A DNA stretch of 64,000 bases, from assembly GCA_025149285.1 (NCBI GenBank), contig CP102274.1:3312001-3376000 (forward strand), given 5' to 3'. Under the pieces are notes generated by a model. That model was not told the origin of the DNA and searched no databases. It saw nothing but the letters and a program-made list of their open reading frames with translations. Numbering within the stretch: the stretch's first letter is position 1; every line of letters starts with the position of its first letter. This stretch comes from Hungatella hathewayi. Lineage in GTDB: Bacteria; Bacillota; Clostridia; Lachnospirales; Lachnospiraceae. Position numbers and translations under genes: made by a program. Below are positions 26,423 through 36,036 of this stretch, piece by piece.

Positions 26423-26555
26423 GGATTCCTCCTCGCTGTACTGTTACCAGCCCTATTGTATCCGCATCCTCCACTCAATTCAAGTATTATTTTTTTCCTG
26501 ATGAGCCCTGTGTTCCGGACCTATGCCGGAGCTTGTCTGAATGTTCAGACAGTCT

Positions 26556-26942
26556 CTAGCTCGTATACGATTCCAGATAGTTAAACACCTCTATCATGGA
26601 GGAGAACCAGATGCCATCCATCAGACGGCCCCGCTCCTCCTCCGGGAAATCCGTAACCGGCATATGGGTATACAGACAGATCGTCGTCTGATCCTGATAC
26701 AGGACAAGCAGATAACCGTCCTCCGATACGAGATAATATTTTTCCTTTTCCTTCTCCGGCGCAGGTGACACCTTTTCCTGATTGATGACGATCTGGTCCT
26801 CCGTCACGGTCTCTGTCTCCAGAGTCGCTCCGGGTATGGCCTCCTCCGGCTGCACGCTGTCTTTGGTAATGACGAAGCCGATTCCGAGGCAGAGAAGCGA
26901 AGTGGCTGCAAATAAAAGAAAGCAGAACATATACTTCTTCAT
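26556..26942 (-). CDS. Small exported protein, BofC C-terminal-like (tentative)
   Basis: A 128-residue protein with an N-terminal membrane anchor or signal (about 4-24), a Glu/Pro-rich linker (about 30-67), and a compact C-terminal part (YYLVSEDGYLLVLY to FNYLESYTS). The C-terminal pattern of a 'YYLxxxDGxLxVY' strand, then 'LYTxxPVxxFPEEE', resembles the C-terminal domain of the sporulation checkpoint protein BofC and similar clostridial proteins. This is recognition by eye only. AGGAGG is well placed. It follows the SpoVB-like flippase gene by about 50 nt. Confidence 0.65.
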   Translation of the reverse strand: MKKYMFCFLLFAATSLLCLGIGFVITKDSVQPEEAIPGATLETETVTEDQIVINQEKVSPAPEKEKEKYYLVSEDGYLLVLYQDQTTICLYTHMPVTDFPEEERGRLMDGIWFSSMIEVFNYLESYTS

Positions 26943-26993
26943 AGGATAATACCTCCTTCGAAGTATAGTATCTGCTTTCTTCCCTCATTTTAA

Positions 26994-28679
26994 TCACATC
27001 AAATGGCATTTCTGTGCGATTCTTACCAGTTTCGTGCCGCCGGGCATACCGGAAAGCTCCACCTCGTCCACACAGCGCAGCTTCAGCAGCAGGATTCCGT
27101 AGACGATCACCGCCACCGCAATCGCAAGAAGCACACCGATGGTGTTGCTCTTAAGCGTCATGTGAACCAGCTGGTAAACGCCGTATGCAGCGCCGCCCAT
27201 AATACCGGAGGCGATGGTCGGGAGGATGAAGGTCTTCTTCATCTCCTGCCTGTAATTCAAGTACCGGCTAATAGCCATTCCATTCAGGATACACATAAAC
27301 AGCGCAAAGAGAATGTTGGAATAGACCACGCTGTAAATTCCCATTTTAAAACCAAACAGCATGACACAGAGCACAATGATATGGAGCACAAGTGAAATCA
27401 CTGCGTTCTTAAGCGGTGTCTGCATGTGGTTGATTCCCTGAAGCACGGCATTTGTCACCGTGGACAGGGAGAAAAATACGACAGCCAGAGAACCGTACAT
27501 CATCATACGGATCAGATTGGTATTGTCGTAACGGCTGAACAGCAGATTGCACACCGGCCCTGCAAGCACGGTAAGCCCAACCGTAGCCGGGATTGCTATC
27601 ACCATGGAAAAACGAATCACCATGGATACCTTGCTCACGATCTGCCCGCGGTTTTTTCCGGCCACCGCCCGCGACAGGGACGGAATCAGGGAAGAGGCCA
27701 GTGAATTGGCAATGGCCACCGGGATATTGAACAGCAGGTGGTATTTTCCGGCATAGACGCCCCAGGTTGAAACCGCCTCAGACGCCCCCATCCCGAGAAA
27801 TGCCATTCCTTTTCCATAGATGCTGTTATCAATAACCGTACTGATGTTATAAGCTACGCTGCTCATAACAATAGGAAGAACTGTCATCAGCAGGACAGCG
27901 GATATCTCACCGTAACTGTCTCTCCGTCTGGTGCGGTCGCGTTTTGCCTGTCTCATCATAACTGGCCGGTAACTGGCCATTAAAAAAAGCAGGAACAAAA
28001 GCCCCGCCACCGCACCAGCGCCTGTACCGATGGTACCGCCGGCAGCTCCGAAGGCAAAAGAAAATTCCGTGGTTTCATGAACCAGGTTTGCTTTCAATCC
28101 CGCATGAAACAACCGCTCCGCCGCTACAATACTGATAATAGCATTGATAATCTGCTCGAAAATCTGCGAAAGGGCGGTGGGGATCATCGTCCCCAATCCC
28201 TGAAAATATCCGCGAAATACACCGAGATAAGCAATGACCCATATAGTTGGCGCCAGCGTTTTAAGCGCGTATCTGGTATACGGCATGTTTAAGAAACGGG
28301 TGGCAAAGAAATCGGCTCCAAACCACAAAACCGCCGCTCCAATCCCTCCAACTACCGTTCCATAAAAGAGAGCCGCCTTTAAAATACGTACCGAATTCTT
28401 ATACTCTTTTCTGGCATTCTTCGTAGCAATCATCTTCGAAACGGCCGTAGGAAGGCTGTAGGAAGAGACAATCAATAAGATCGAATAGATGGTAAAAGCC
28501 GAACTGTAGTACCCGTTCCCTTCATCCCCCAGTATATTGGCAAGGGGAATCCGATACAGCATCCCGATCAGGCGCACAATGATCCCCGCCGCCGCAAGAA
28601 TCGTTCCCTGTATAATAAAATTTGACGCGCCCTTTTTCTCAGGCTTTTTTCTGCTTCTGCTTGTCCTGTTATTTTCCAT
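26994..28679 (-). CDS. SpoVB-like polysaccharide/lipid flippase (MOP superfamily)
   Basis: A 561-residue polytopic protein with about 14 hydrophobic segments and a Lys/Arg-rich N-terminus. The early motif GIIVRLIGMLYRIPLANILGDEGNGYYSSA is typical of the SpoVB/YtgP/MurJ-type exporters in Firmicutes, which flip cell-wall or cortex precursors. Several paralogues are normal in spore formers, so whether this one is the sporulation SpoVB or a vegetative MurJ/YtgP type cannot be told from the sequence alone. It overlaps the end of the DUF3048 lipoprotein gene by 11 nt. Confidence 0.88.
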   Translation of the reverse strand: MENNRTSRSRKKPEKKGASNFIIQGTILAAAGIIVRLIGMLYRIPLANILGDEGNGYYSSAFTIYSILLIVSSYSLPTAVSKMIATKNARKEYKNSVRILKAALFYGTVVGGIGAAVLWFGADFFATRFLNMPYTRYALKTLAPTIWVIAYLGVFRGYFQGLGTMIPTALSQIFEQIINAIISIVAAERLFHAGLKANLVHETTEFSFAFGAAGGTIGTGAGAVAGLLFLLFLMASYRPVMMRQAKRDRTRRRDSYGEISAVLLMTVLPIVMSSVAYNISTVIDNSIYGKGMAFLGMGASEAVSTWGVYAGKYHLLFNIPVAIANSLASSLIPSLSRAVAGKNRGQIVSKVSMVIRFSMVIAIPATVGLTVLAGPVCNLLFSRYDNTNLIRMMMYGSLAVVFFSLSTVTNAVLQGINHMQTPLKNAVISLVLHIIVLCVMLFGFKMGIYSVVYSNILFALFMCILNGMAISRYLNYRQEMKKTFILPTIASGIMGGAAYGVYQLVHMTLKSNTIGVLLAIAVAVIVYGILLLKLRCVDEVELSGMPGGTKLVRIAQKCHLM

Positions 28680-29823
28680 AAACCTCTACATTTGAGGAAT
28701 CCTGTGCGGAAATCACGCATATCCACGTCTTTCCCTGATTGAGGATTACCTCGTTATTCTCCATGTCGTAATAATGTGTCAGACCGAACTCCCCATCCTT
28801 CGTCCATTTCACCGGAATCGCCTTTCCCTCTGTGGCGTAGAGTCCGTAGGAATCGTCATGGACATTGATATCCAGATAATCCGTGGTGGCATAGTGGCCC
28901 GACGGGCAGTACTGGAACAGAATATTCTTTACGGCAATCGGACCTTCGTCGCCCTTATGAGGCGCTCCGTACTGATACCGGTAGTATAAGCCATCGCTCT
29001 CGTTATATTCAAACCACGGCTTATTCATCACGTAGCCGGGATAGACCCTGGCCGCGTCCATGACACTGGGCGCACCGTCCAGCGTCACCTCATGGCCCGT
29101 TTTCGCAAAGCGGTAATGGCCCTTGTAATCCGCACTGTAGCTCTCGGAATACCCCAGCTGGGCTATCGCCTTATTCAGCCTTTCTCCGCTGGAATATGCG
29201 TTGTGAGGTGATTTACGGTCTTTCGTCCTGTAATACGCCACGGTGCCGATCCCGTCCAGTCCGTTGATATTGTCCACGTTGGCCAGATACGGCTTGGCAA
29301 AGGTACTCTGTCCGTAATGAGCGTAAATGGCGTCAAACTCACGGGCAAAGTATGTATAATACGTCCGGCAGCTTCTCACGGAACCGATCCTGTCCAGATC
29401 GTCGTAATCCTCGATAATAGCCATATATCGGTTCATGCCGCCCTCTACAGGGGCCTCATACACGATATCCGCACGATTGATGCCGTACTGCGGCAGCGCC
29501 GCCTTGTCGTTGCTCATCATAATCGCTATGGGCCGGCGGTTTCCAATCGCCGCATCCACCATCCTGCCGGTCAGATAACTCCTGATCTTTCCATCCTGCT
29601 CGGTGCGCTCTTTATAAGTATACCAGTCGCCGGATTCCACTTCCTCCCCGTCAGGTGCCTCCGTTGTCGTCTCTATCTTAATCTCTTTCGTAGGGGCGGG
29701 CGTGGTGTCCGTCTCTACAGAGGCGTCCGTCACAGCCACCTCCTGATATTTTCCCTGGCATCCGGTCACGGCGCCCATCAAAAGGATGAGCCCGGCCGCA
29801 CAGAACCATGCCCGTTTTTTCAT
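28669..29823 (-). CDS. DUF3048 lipoprotein (YerB-like)
   Basis: A 384-residue exported lipoprotein (lipobox VTGC, Cys22) with an acidic Thr/Glu-rich linker (about 30-65) and the DUF3048 region, seen in RPIAIMMSNDKAALPQYGINRADIVYEAPVEGGMNR-like text near 98-133 and the later DSSNVEVYGK end. B. subtilis YerB is the reference member; its role is not established. ybeY, just upstream, overlaps it by an ATGA, and the flippase gene follows with overlap, which suggests one transcript with a cell-envelope theme. Confidence 0.88.
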   Translation of the reverse strand: MKKRAWFCAAGLILLMGAVTGCQGKYQEVAVTDASVETDTTPAPTKEIKIETTTEAPDGEEVESGDWYTYKERTEQDGKIRSYLTGRMVDAAIGNRRPIAIMMSNDKAALPQYGINRADIVYEAPVEGGMNRYMAIIEDYDDLDRIGSVRSCRTYYTYFAREFDAIYAHYGQSTFAKPYLANVDNINGLDGIGTVAYYRTKDRKSPHNAYSSGERLNKAIAQLGYSESYSADYKGHYRFAKTGHEVTLDGAPSVMDAARVYPGYVMNKPWFEYNESDGLYYRYQYGAPHKGDEGPIAVKNILFQYCPSGHYATTDYLDINVHDDSYGLYATEGKAIPVKWTKDGEFGLTHYYDMENNEVILNQGKTWICVISAQDSSNVEVYGK

Positions 29824-30317
29824 CGTTCGTATCCCCCTCGTTTCAGAATCTCTTCCTGCTTCTTCTCCATGACGAGACGCTCCTCATCCACCATATGGTC
29901 GTAGCCGCACAGATGAAGCATGCTGTGCGCCACCAGAAAAGCCAGTTCTCTCGTCTCGGAATGGCCGTACTTCTCCGCCTGTTCCTTCACCTTATCGACA
30001 GATATGACAATGTCCCCCAGCAGCAGTTCCCCGGTCTCCGGGTTAAAGTAATCGCTTGCCATGTCCTCGAGACGGTCAAAATCCGACGGACTGTCGTAAT
30101 CGGCCATTGGAAACGACAGCACATCGGTAGCATTGTCAATATCACGGTATTCTTTATTGATCTGCCGGATATCCTCATTATCCGTAAGGAGCACATTCAC
30201 CTCCGCCTCATAAGGACAGTTCTCATAGTCCAGTGCCTCGTTCACCACTGTGGTGATAATCTCCTCATACGGAAGCTTTAACTCCTCTTCCGTCTCATAC
30301 TCAATATGAATCGTCAT
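29820..30317 (-). CDS. ybeY: Endoribonuclease YbeY (16S rRNA maturation)
   Basis: A 165-residue metal-dependent RNase involved in 16S rRNA 3' processing and ribosome quality control. The zinc motif H-x3-H-x5-H is intact in HSMLHLCGYDH (about 132-142), and VLSFPM (about 66-71) is the other family signature. It overlaps phoH by 17 nt and the DUF3048 gene by 4 nt. The yqfC-yqfD-phoH-ybeY order is standard in Clostridia. Confidence 0.96.
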   Translation of the reverse strand: MTIHIEYETEEELKLPYEEIITTVVNEALDYENCPYEAEVNVLLTDNEDIRQINKEYRDIDNATDVLSFPMADYDSPSDFDRLEDMASDYFNPETGELLLGDIVISVDKVKEQAEKYGHSETRELAFLVAHSMLHLCGYDHMVDEERLVMEKKQEEILKRGGYER

Positions 30318-31332
30318 AGCGTCCCTTTCTGCCTCCCGGGGCTTTTGCCGTCTTTCGTTCTTTCTCTCCGGTCTTTTTCTTTGTCTCGTAATCGTCGTAA
30401 GCCTGTACTATTTTCTGAACCAGCGGATGACGCACCACATCACTGCTGCTTAAGTAGCAGAACCCGATGTCGTCAATCCTTTTTAACACGCGGACTGCGG
30501 TGTCAAGGCCGGACACGGCCCCGGCAGGCAAGTCCTTCTGCGTCTGGTCCCCGGTAACAATAACCTTGGACCCGAAACCGATTCTCGTTAAAAACATCTT
30601 CATCTGCGCCGGCGTGGTATTCTGCGCCTCGTCCAGAATAATATAGGCATTGTCAAGGGTTCTTCCCCTCATATAGGCCAGGGGGGCCACCTCGATCAGC
30701 CCTTTCTCCGCATTGTGTAAGTAGCTCTCTGCGCCCATAATCTGATACAGCGCGTCATAGAGGGGCCGTAAGTACGGGTCAATCTTGCTCTGTAAATCGC
30801 CGGGCAGAAAGCCCAGTTTCTCTCCCGCCTCAATGGCAGGGCGCGTCAGAATAATTCTGCTCACCTCACCATTTTTAAAGGCCTGAATCGCCATAGCCAT
30901 GGCAAGATACGTCTTACCGGTACCGGCCGGACCAATTCCGAATACGATCATCTTTTTCCTGATCTGATCCACATACTGCTTCTGGCCCATGGTCTTCGGC
31001 TTCACCGGCTTTCCCGTAATCGTTCTGCATATGATGTCCTTGTCGATCTCTAAAATCTGCCCGTCACTCTCCGAAAAGGACAGAGACAGGGCATAATCCA
31101 CATTCTGCTCCGTGATCGCATTTCCCCGTTTCGACAGCTCGATCAGATTATTAAACACACTCTTCGCCTTCTGCACCATCTGCTCCGGGCCGATGATTTT
31201 TAGCGCGCCGTCCCGCTCGATCATCGTGACATGGAGAGTTCTCTCTATCTTCTTTAAATAGCTGTCAAACTGTCCGCAGACATTCTTCTCGTGTTCAGCC
31301 GGTATATCTATGATTGTCTCAATTACGCTCAT
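30301..31332 (-). CDS. phoH: PhoH-family ATPase (PhoH/YqfA-PhoL type)
   Basis: A 343-residue protein with an N-terminal KH-like region and the PhoH ATPase domain: Walker A GPAGTGKTYLA (about 135-145), RPAIEAGEKLGFLPGDL, and a Walker B DEAQNTTPAQMKMFLTRIGFGSK with GDQTQKDLP following. Its association with ybeY suggests a role in RNA or ribosome metabolism. A Lys/Arg-rich tail closes it. It overlaps yqfD by 14 nt. Confidence 0.95.
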   Translation of the reverse strand: MSVIETIIDIPAEHEKNVCGQFDSYLKKIERTLHVTMIERDGALKIIGPEQMVQKAKSVFNNLIELSKRGNAITEQNVDYALSLSFSESDGQILEIDKDIICRTITGKPVKPKTMGQKQYVDQIRKKMIVFGIGPAGTGKTYLAMAMAIQAFKNGEVSRIILTRPAIEAGEKLGFLPGDLQSKIDPYLRPLYDALYQIMGAESYLHNAEKGLIEVAPLAYMRGRTLDNAYIILDEAQNTTPAQMKMFLTRIGFGSKVIVTGDQTQKDLPAGAVSGLDTAVRVLKRIDDIGFCYLSSSDVVRHPLVQKIVQAYDDYETKKKTGEKERKTAKAPGGRKGRYDDSY

Positions 31333-32566
31333 TGGACTCCTCAGTCTCCTCTTGTTCCTGTGTGATTGGTATCTCTACGCCCTGACTCTGCCCTACGGCT
31401 TCCTCAGCCACAAGATCGATGGCAATTTGGCATAAAGATTCATTATCTAGTATTTTAACATGATTTTCCAGAATTTGTACCCCTTTTTCCAATAAATTTT
31501 TTTTCAAATTCTCATTGATCTCATCGGCCGCCTGTTTTTTCTCCTCTTCCGTGTAGGGCCGCTCGTAGGAAATGTACTCCTTCGCCGTAATATCACCGAG
31601 ATAGACAGGCAGATAGAAATTCTGAAATAAGTGAAGCTGATCCTCTTCCATGGTCACCTTCCAGGTGGTTCCCTCCTGCTTCGGGCGCATCAGCATCAGG
31701 GAATACTGAAATACCTTTGCATACTTCCCCCGCCGTACGTTTCCGGTTTCCACATCCACTCGTTTAAACAGCGGGATCTGCCGTGTGATGTGGTATTCCG
31801 TCCGCGCCGTGATGTCCGCATCGGAATGAACATAGTGAGTGTTCATGATCTCCTCGCTGTCCCCGATCACATGCAGCGTTCCGCTGACAAGCACGTCGCC
31901 CTTTTTCACTTCATCCCCCACTGAAACCGCCGGAACGCCCTGCCGCACGATCATGGAGGTGATCACGCCATCCTTTGACGCCACGATATCGCAGGGAGAC
32001 TCATCCTTTGCAGGAATTTCCGAGAGAACCTCGTTCTCCTTTATCTTAACCAGAAGACGCGTTCCCGATACCCTGGCCGATACCCAGGTGATCTCCGGGA
32101 ATGCACTCCGCAGCGATTCTTCCAGGGCATCACAGTCGATCCTGGATTTGACCATGCCATAGCGGATCTCCTCTGTTTCACAGTATTTCAAAAGGGTATC
32201 ATACGTATACATGTGATTCCCCTCAAACTCAATATCCCAGATAAAGATGGAAAGTATGTAAAGCAGGACAAAAAAAGATGCCAGTCCGGCCGCGTAAAGC
32301 TTCCGCTTCCTGTTTCTGTGTAAAAAAAAAGGAAGTCCAAACTTTCCCAGTACCTTAAGTCTGACCTTCGATTTCCGGACAATGGGTTTTATCTTCTTAA
32401 ACCCTTTCACAGTCATATAAAAACGGCAGGAACGGCCGGTGTCCGACACTCCCCAGATTTCTATTTCATGAACGCTGCACATATTAAAGAACCGTTCCGG
32501 AGAAAAGCCCGTCATCTCCACAAACAGATAACCGGATATCCGGTGGTTAAGCCATGTTACAATCAC
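31319..32566 (-). CDS. yqfD: Sporulation protein YqfD
   Basis: A 415-residue membrane protein that matches YqfD: an N-terminal cytoplasmic region with GYLFVEMTGFSPERFFN (about 11-27), one membrane helix (about 92-112), and a long extracellular part with WVSARVSGTRLLVKIKENE and GDVLVSGTLHV. In B. subtilis yqfD belongs to the sigma-E regulon. The start is GTG at 32566 with GGAGG 7 nt upstream. yqfC lies just upstream, 29 nt away. Confidence 0.93.
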   Translation of the reverse strand: MIVTWLNHRISGYLFVEMTGFSPERFFNMCSVHEIEIWGVSDTGRSCRFYMTVKGFKKIKPIVRKSKVRLKVLGKFGLPFFLHRNRKRKLYAAGLASFFVLLYILSIFIWDIEFEGNHMYTYDTLLKYCETEEIRYGMVKSRIDCDALEESLRSAFPEITWVSARVSGTRLLVKIKENEVLSEIPAKDESPCDIVASKDGVITSMIVRQGVPAVSVGDEVKKGDVLVSGTLHVIGDSEEIMNTHYVHSDADITARTEYHITRQIPLFKRVDVETGNVRRGKYAKVFQYSLMLMRPKQEGTTWKVTMEEDQLHLFQNFYLPVYLGDITAKEYISYERPYTEEEKKQAADEINENLKKNLLEKGVQILENHVKILDNESLCQIAIDLVAEEAVGQSQGVEIPITQEQEETEESNERN

Positions 32567-32595
32567 GGTTGTACCTCCTCCTTCAGTTTTCCTCT

Positions 32596-32862
32596 TTATT
32601 CAAATTCCATGGACTTAATGAGCCCGTTAATCTTCATCTCCTCATTCGTATAATATTCAATCACAAGGCGGCTTCCCGATACAGCCACGCGGCACGTCTT
32701 GGCCTGGAGCTTGATCAGGGTATCAGTATAGAGAATGATGCCGCGGTAATTTTCAATTACAACACTGTGGCGGCCCAGAAAAGATACCAGCACTTCCCCC
32801 AGAACCACATCCTTTGGAAGCTTCAAGTTCTCCGCCGCACGAAACTTCATCTCTTCAAACAT
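32596..32862 (-). CDS. yqfC: Sporulation protein YqfC
   Basis: An 88-residue protein of the YabP/YqfC family. It shows the short beta-rich pattern VVLGEVLVSFLGRHSVVIENYRG and then LIVEYYTNEEMKINGLI-type C-terminal segments. The family is confined to endospore formers and sits in the sigma-E regulon. It is the first gene of yqfC-yqfD-phoH-ybeY. A candidate sigma-E promoter is at 32894-32923, upstream of GAAAGG. Confidence 0.9.
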   Translation of the reverse strand: MFEEMKFRAAENLKLPKDVVLGEVLVSFLGRHSVVIENYRGIILYTDTLIKLQAKTCRVAVSGSRLVIEYYTNEEMKINGLIKSMEFE

Positions 32863-32893
32863 ATCGTTTCTGCCTTTCAGCCAATGATATTAT

Positions 32894-32923
32894 ACTATAT
32901 GCAAAAACGCCGTCCGATTATGC
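32894..32923 (-). promoter_or_regulatory. Candidate sigma-E promoter of yqfC
   Basis: Minus strand: GCATAAT (32917-32923) resembles the sigma-E -35 (six of seven of KMATATT), and CATATAGT (32894-32901) fits CATAnnnT at -10. The spacer is 15 nt, a little longer than the usual 13-14, so this is tentative. The same stretch also contains TATAAT, so a sigma-A start cannot be excluded. Confidence 0.4.
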
Positions 32924-33004
32924 AGGTTAACCATCAAAACACCCGGATAACCGCAGAAGCCGGCCATCCGGTACAGCCGGTCCTCCCATAAAGCTTCCGA
33001 AAAG

Positions 33005-33037
33005 CAAAGAAATCCCTGATCATAAAATGACCAGGGA
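33005..33037 (-). terminator. Rho-independent terminator after rpsU
   Basis: A 10-nt arm pair (33013-33022 and 33028-33037, with TCCCTG/CAGGGA at the base and one central mismatch) around a 5-nt loop. On the minus strand it is followed by a T-rich stretch, TTTCTTTGCTTTTC. It lies 26 nt past the rpsU stop. Confidence 0.75.
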
Positions 33038-33062
33038 CTCACCTTGTTTGACTAATCAGTAA

Positions 33063-33239
33063 TTAGTTATATTTACGTTTTCTTGCAGCTTCAGACTTTT
33101 TCTTACGTCTTACGCTTGGCTTTTCGTAATGCTCTCTCTTACGAATTTCCTGCTGGATACCTGCTTTCGCACAGTTTCTTTTGAATCTGCGTAAAGCGCT
33201 ATCTAAGCTCTCGTTGTCTTTAACGATTACATTTGACAT
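33063..33239 (-). CDS. rpsU: 30S ribosomal protein S21
   Basis: A 58-residue basic protein read directly from the sequence: it opens [19 protein letters not shown] and ends [15 protein letters not shown], matching S21. S21 helps the 30S subunit pair with mRNA. It has its own strong promoter (33316-33343) and terminator, so it forms a monocistronic unit between alaS and yqfC. AGGTG lies upstream of the ATG at 33239. Confidence 0.95.
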   Translation of the reverse strand: MSNVIVKDNESLDSALRRFKRNCAKAGIQQEIRKREHYEKPSVRRKKKSEAARKRKYN

Positions 33240-33315
33240 AGCTCACACCTAACCTCCCTCCAGTTGTGTACTTGTGCATAATACAACTGTTTGGGTATTT
33301 TATAGCACTGATATG

Positions 33316-33343
33316 ATTATAGCATAATTTTCCCATTCGTCAA
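33316..33343 (-). promoter_or_regulatory. Strong sigma-A promoter of rpsU
   Basis: Minus strand: TTGACG (33338-33343), 16-nt spacer, perfect TATAAT (33316-33321), with an extended -10 TG (TATGCTATAAT). Confidence 0.85.
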
Positions 33344-33378
33344 GGAAATTTTTAATTTTTTACCGGAAAATTTATGCC

Positions 33379-36018
33379 TTATTTCAGCTGGCCTTCAACT
33401 ACTTTATAAACCTCTTCCAGACATGCGTCTACTCCGGCCGGATTCTTGCCGCCGGCCTGGGCCATATTCGGCCTTCCGCCGCCGCCTCCGCCAACGAGTC
33501 CTGCGACAGCCTTGATTAAGTTGCCTGCATGGGCGCCCTTTTTCTGCGCTTCCTCTGTAGCGGTTGCCATTAAGTTCACTTTTCCGTCCAGAACAGAAGC
33601 CAGCACAATCACGCCTTCACCCAGCTTATCCTTTAACTGGTCTCCCAAGTTTCTTAAGCCGTTCATGTCCACATCGTCAGCCTTCGCAGCCAGAACCTTA
33701 ACACCGCCGATCTCCTTCACCTGGTCCATCACATCCCCCAGGGAGTCCTTGGCCAGTCTGCTCTTTAACTTCTCATTTTCAGAATGAAGCGTCTTGATCT
33801 CCTCAAGCATGGCTTCAATCCTGGCTGCCAGTGTCTGAGGCGTGGCCTTCGCCGCCTTCGCCGCCTCGTGAAGCTCGGTCTCGGCCTCCTGATAGTACTT
33901 CATCAGGCCGTCACCCGTCAGCGCCTCAATTCTGCGCACACCGGCTGCAATACCGGTCTCTGACAAGATTTTAAAGGAACCGATAACGCCTGTATTAGAG
34001 ATATGGGTACCACCGCAAAGCTCCGTGGAGAAATCGCCCATCTTTACCACGCGGACATTCTCCCCGTATTTTTCACCAAACAATGCCATGGCGCCCGACT
34101 TCTTCGCCTCGTCAAGGCTCATAACCTCTGTCTTTACATTCAGCGCTTCCTTAATCTTCTCATTGACAAGGCATTCCACCTTCTTAATCTCTTCCGGCGT
34201 CATGGCGGAGAAATGAGTGAAGTCGAAACGAAGCCTGTCTTCATCCACATAGGAGCCTGCCTGCTCCACATGCTCGCCTAAAACGGTACGGAGCGCCTTC
34301 TGAAGCAGATGAGTCGCACTGTGGTTCTTACCTGTATTCATACGGCTCTCTTCACAGACCTTTAAGGTAACCACATCACCGATCTGGAACATGCCCTTCT
34401 TCATCTTTCCCACATGGCCGACCTTGCCGCCCTGCAGATGAATGGTGTCCTCCACCGAAAACTCGCCGTTTGCACTGACAATGACACCCTTGTCGCCCTG
34501 CTGGCCGCCCATGGTGCCGTAAAAGCAGGTCTCCTCCGTCACAATCGTGCCGGTCTCTCCGTCCGTCAGCGCCTCCACCAGGTCAGTCTCCGTCGTCAGC
34601 GCGGTAATCTTAGAATCACAGACAAGTCTGTCGTATCCGACAAATTCCGTGGTGAGCGCAGGATCGATGGACTGGTAAACAGTCACGTCAGCACCCATGT
34701 AGTTCGTGGTTTTTCTGGCCGCTCTGGCCTTCTCCCGCTGTTCCTGCATGGCCTTCTTAAAGCCGTCCTCATCGATTGAAAAGTGCTTTTCTTCCAGAAT
34801 TTCTCTCGTCAAATCCAGCGGGAAGCCGTAAGTATCATAGAGCTTGAATGCATCCTCACCGCTCAGTACCGTCTTTCCTGCGGCAGACATCTGTTCTTCC
34901 ATCTCACTTAGAATCGCAAGCCCCTGATCGATGGTCCGGTTGAATTTATCCTCTTCCTCGGTCAGAACCTTTAAAATCATGGCTTTCTTCTCTTCCAGTT
35001 CCGGATATCCGTCTTTGGAAAGCTCAATCACAGTCCTGGAAAGCTCTGCGAGGAATCTTCCCTCGATGCCGAGAAGCCTTCCATGGCGGGCCGCTCTCCG
35101 GAGCAGACGGCGCAGCACGTATCCGCGTCCTTCGTTGGATGGCATGATGCCGTCGGAAATCATAAAGGTACAGGAGCGGACATGGTCTGTAATCAGACGA
35201 AGGGAAACGTCAACCGACGCATCCTTCTGGTACTCCGTGCGGGCAAGCTCTGCAACCCTGTTTAACAGAGCCTTTATGGTGTCAACATCAAAGATGGAAT
35301 CCACATCCTGAACCACCACCGCCAGACGTTCGAGCCCCATGCCGGTATCGATATTCTTCTGGGCCAGTTCCTCGTAATTGCCGTGTCCGTCGTTCTCGAA
35401 CTGGGTAAATACGTTATTCCAAACTTCCATGTAACGGTCACATTCACAGCCCACGGTGCAGCCCGGCTTTCCGCAGCCGTACTTCTCTCCGCGGTCATAA
35501 TAGATTTCAGAACACGGTCCGCAGGGTCCTGCTCCATGCTCCCAGAAGTTATCTTCCTTGCCGAAGCGGAAGATGCGTTCCGGTGCAATGCCGATTTCCT
35601 TATTCCAGATATCGAAAGCCTCATCGTCTTCTAAATAGACGGATGGATATAACCTGTCCGGATCCAGTCCCACAACCTCTGTCAAAAACTCCCAGGACCA
35701 GCGGATCGCTTCCGTCTTAAAATAATCTCCAAAGGAGAAATTGCCCAGCATCTCAAAGAAGGTGCCGTGACGGGCGGTCTTTCCCACATTCTCGATATCT
35801 CCGGTTCTGATACACTTCTGACAGGTTGTCACACGCTTTCTCGGCGGTATCTCCTGTCCTGTAAAATACGGCTTTAAAGGCGCCATACCTGAGTTGATTA
35901 ACAATAAGCTGTTATCATTATGCGGAACCAGGGAGAAGCTTTTCATCGCCAGATGTCCCTTGCTCTCAAAAAATTCAAGGAACATTCTCCTCAGTTCATT
36001 CACACCTGTCTTGTTCAC
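33379..36018 (-). CDS. alaS: Alanine-tRNA ligase
   Basis: An 879-residue class II aminoacyl-tRNA synthetase. The catalytic core opens with NELRRMFLEFFESKGH and SLVPHNDNSLLLINSGMAPLKPYF. The editing domain zinc ligands are HSATH (HxxxH) and CGGTH (CxxxH). The C-Ala domain ends with the Gly-rich GLVGGGGGGRPNMAQAGG. A CGKPGCTVGCECD Cys cluster near 180 is typical of some AlaRS. No T-box leader is visible; a 49-residue ORF lies between its promoter and alaS. Confidence 0.97.
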   Translation of the reverse strand: MNKTGVNELRRMFLEFFESKGHLAMKSFSLVPHNDNSLLLINSGMAPLKPYFTGQEIPPRKRVTTCQKCIRTGDIENVGKTARHGTFFEMLGNFSFGDYFKTEAIRWSWEFLTEVVGLDPDRLYPSVYLEDDEAFDIWNKEIGIAPERIFRFGKEDNFWEHGAGPCGPCSEIYYDRGEKYGCGKPGCTVGCECDRYMEVWNNVFTQFENDGHGNYEELAQKNIDTGMGLERLAVVVQDVDSIFDVDTIKALLNRVAELARTEYQKDASVDVSLRLITDHVRSCTFMISDGIMPSNEGRGYVLRRLLRRAARHGRLLGIEGRFLAELSRTVIELSKDGYPELEEKKAMILKVLTEEEDKFNRTIDQGLAILSEMEEQMSAAGKTVLSGEDAFKLYDTYGFPLDLTREILEEKHFSIDEDGFKKAMQEQREKARAARKTTNYMGADVTVYQSIDPALTTEFVGYDRLVCDSKITALTTETDLVEALTDGETGTIVTEETCFYGTMGGQQGDKGVIVSANGEFSVEDTIHLQGGKVGHVGKMKKGMFQIGDVVTLKVCEESRMNTGKNHSATHLLQKALRTVLGEHVEQAGSYVDEDRLRFDFTHFSAMTPEEIKKVECLVNEKIKEALNVKTEVMSLDEAKKSGAMALFGEKYGENVRVVKMGDFSTELCGGTHISNTGVIGSFKILSETGIAAGVRRIEALTGDGLMKYYQEAETELHEAAKAAKATPQTLAARIEAMLEEIKTLHSENEKLKSRLAKDSLGDVMDQVKEIGGVKVLAAKADDVDMNGLRNLGDQLKDKLGEGVIVLASVLDGKVNLMATATEEAQKKGAHAGNLIKAVAGLVGGGGGGRPNMAQAGGKNPAGVDACLEEVYKVVEGQLK

Positions 36019-36036
36019 GTTACTGTCCTCCGTTAG

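Noticed and set aside
26581-27009. 142-codon open frame on the minus strand over the small exported protein gene
   Set aside because: It overlaps a gene with a good ribosome site and a signal peptide in another frame; its own sequence is low-complexity Gly/Arg/Asp.
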